A DNA stretch of 5,676 nt, taken from positions 1 to 5,676 of the forward strand of contig JAEYYY010000716.1 of NCBI GenBank assembly GCA_023430775.1. The letters run 5' to 3'. The number at the start of each line of letters is the position of its first letter. Positions within the stretch are counted from its first letter, which is position 1. Both the position numbers and the translations under genes were made by a program. The stretch comes from Pseudomonadota bacterium. GTDB lineage: Bacteria > Myxococcota_A > Polyangia > Haliangiales > Haliangiaceae. This document shows, one piece after another, positions 5,318-5,676 of this stretch. The notes under the pieces are model-generated. The model was not told where the DNA came from. It worked only from the letters and a program-made list of their open reading frames with translations, and did not search any database.

Positions 5318-5676
5318 GTGGCCGCCCGGGTAGACGAGCTGGGACGCCTGCACCGCAAGATCCCGGTGCGGCGCTACCGCAGCCTTGTCGGCCACTGGAT
5401 GAGCCGGTGGTTCCGGGCGCCGCGGCCCGCGACCGCCGAGCCGGTCCCCGAGCTCGAGCCCGGCCAGCTGGTGATCACGTTCGGCGGCCACGCGTCGGTG
5501 CTCGCGCGCTATCACGGGCTCGCGATCGCGTTCGATCCGATGCTCGGTCGCTGGGTCGGCGGCGTCCGCCGTGCCGTCGAGCCGGGCCTCACCGCCGGCG
5601 ACTTCAACGAGGTCGGGCTGATCCTGATCTCGCATCGCCACGCCGATCATCTTCACCTGCCGACGCTGCGCAGGTT
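5318..5676 (+). CDS. MBL-fold metallo-hydrolase, UlaG/NAPE-PLD-like, 3' end beyond right edge
   Basis: The first 119 codons of a plus-strand gene continue past the right edge. The metallo-beta-lactamase signature HxHxDH is present as SHRHADHLHLPTL (residues 105-117; H106, H108, D110, H111), giving the first metal ligands of the binuclear site. The preceding LVITFGGHASVLARYHG (51-67), a DP turn (AFDPML) and a GLTAGDFNEVGLILISH stretch fit the UlaG / N-acyl-phosphatidylethanolamine phospholipase D-like branch, in which the pattern GHAT then DP then ISH-H-DHLDLPTL is common. The N-terminal 40 residues are basic and end in WMSRWFRAPRP, with no obvious signal peptide. The start is uncertain: GTG at 5318 is preferred, TTG 5282 and ATG 5399 are in frame, and none has a good Shine-Dalgarno. 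The gene is divergent from the glycosyltransferase. The substrate cannot be told; the fold is clear. Confidence 0.82.
   Translation, partial: MAARVDELGRLHRKIPVRRYRSLVGHWMSRWFRAPRPATAEPVPELEPGQLVITFGGHASVLARYHGLAIAFDPMLGRWVGGVRRAVEPGLTAGDFNEVGLILISHRHADHLHLPTLRR

Noticed and set aside
5258..5656. Minus-strand frame of about 132 codons before the glycosyltransferase
   Set aside because: It lies opposite the MBL-fold gene, whose HxHxDH signature fixes the coding strand as plus. The antisense translation shows no family features.

Overview
The window looks like chromosomal DNA from a very GC-rich bacterium, most likely a myxobacterium-like member of the Myxococcota. This is inferred from the strong G/C bias at third codon positions, the PilZ domain of the type expanded in Myxococcus, the deltaproteobacterial-style RAYT transposase with a WGGARxGAGRPP motif, and the small sigma-region-4 protein with a PCPWVACKHHLYLD core. 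No rRNA, tRNA, CRISPR array or complete mobile element is visible. The taxonomic placement rests on family resemblance read by eye, not on a search.

Layout, left to right. (1) 1-455, minus strand: 5' part of an IS200-like/REP-associated tyrosine transposase gene, cut by the left edge, whose HUH metal-binding motif appears degenerate. (2) 456-614: a divergent intergenic region of unusually low GC, with short direct and inverted repeats. (3) 615-1172, plus strand: a 185-residue DNA-binding protein with a sigma-70 region 4.2 helix-turn-helix and four cysteines. (4) 1174-5261, minus strand: a tight three-gene block, transcribed right to left. It encodes an 800-residue multi-span GT-C (ArnT/PMT-like) glycosyltransferase, a 133-residue PilZ protein and a 418-residue triple-domain universal stress protein. 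The gaps between these genes are 21 and 5 bases, so one transcript is likely. (5) 5262-5317: a short divergent promoter region with an imperfect inverted repeat. (6) about 5318-5676, plus strand: 5' part of a metallo-beta-lactamase-fold hydrolase of the UlaG/NAPE-PLD-like type, cut by the right edge.

The three-gene block suggests an envelope or exopolysaccharide modification function. A membrane glycosyltransferase would act on a polyprenyl-linked sugar, a c-di-GMP receptor domain could tune it or its products, and a stress protein is co-expressed. This link is inferred from gene order and is not shown by the sequence alone. The sigma-like gene and the stress-protein gene converge with a single base between their stop codons, and a perfect 7-bp stem lies at the junction.
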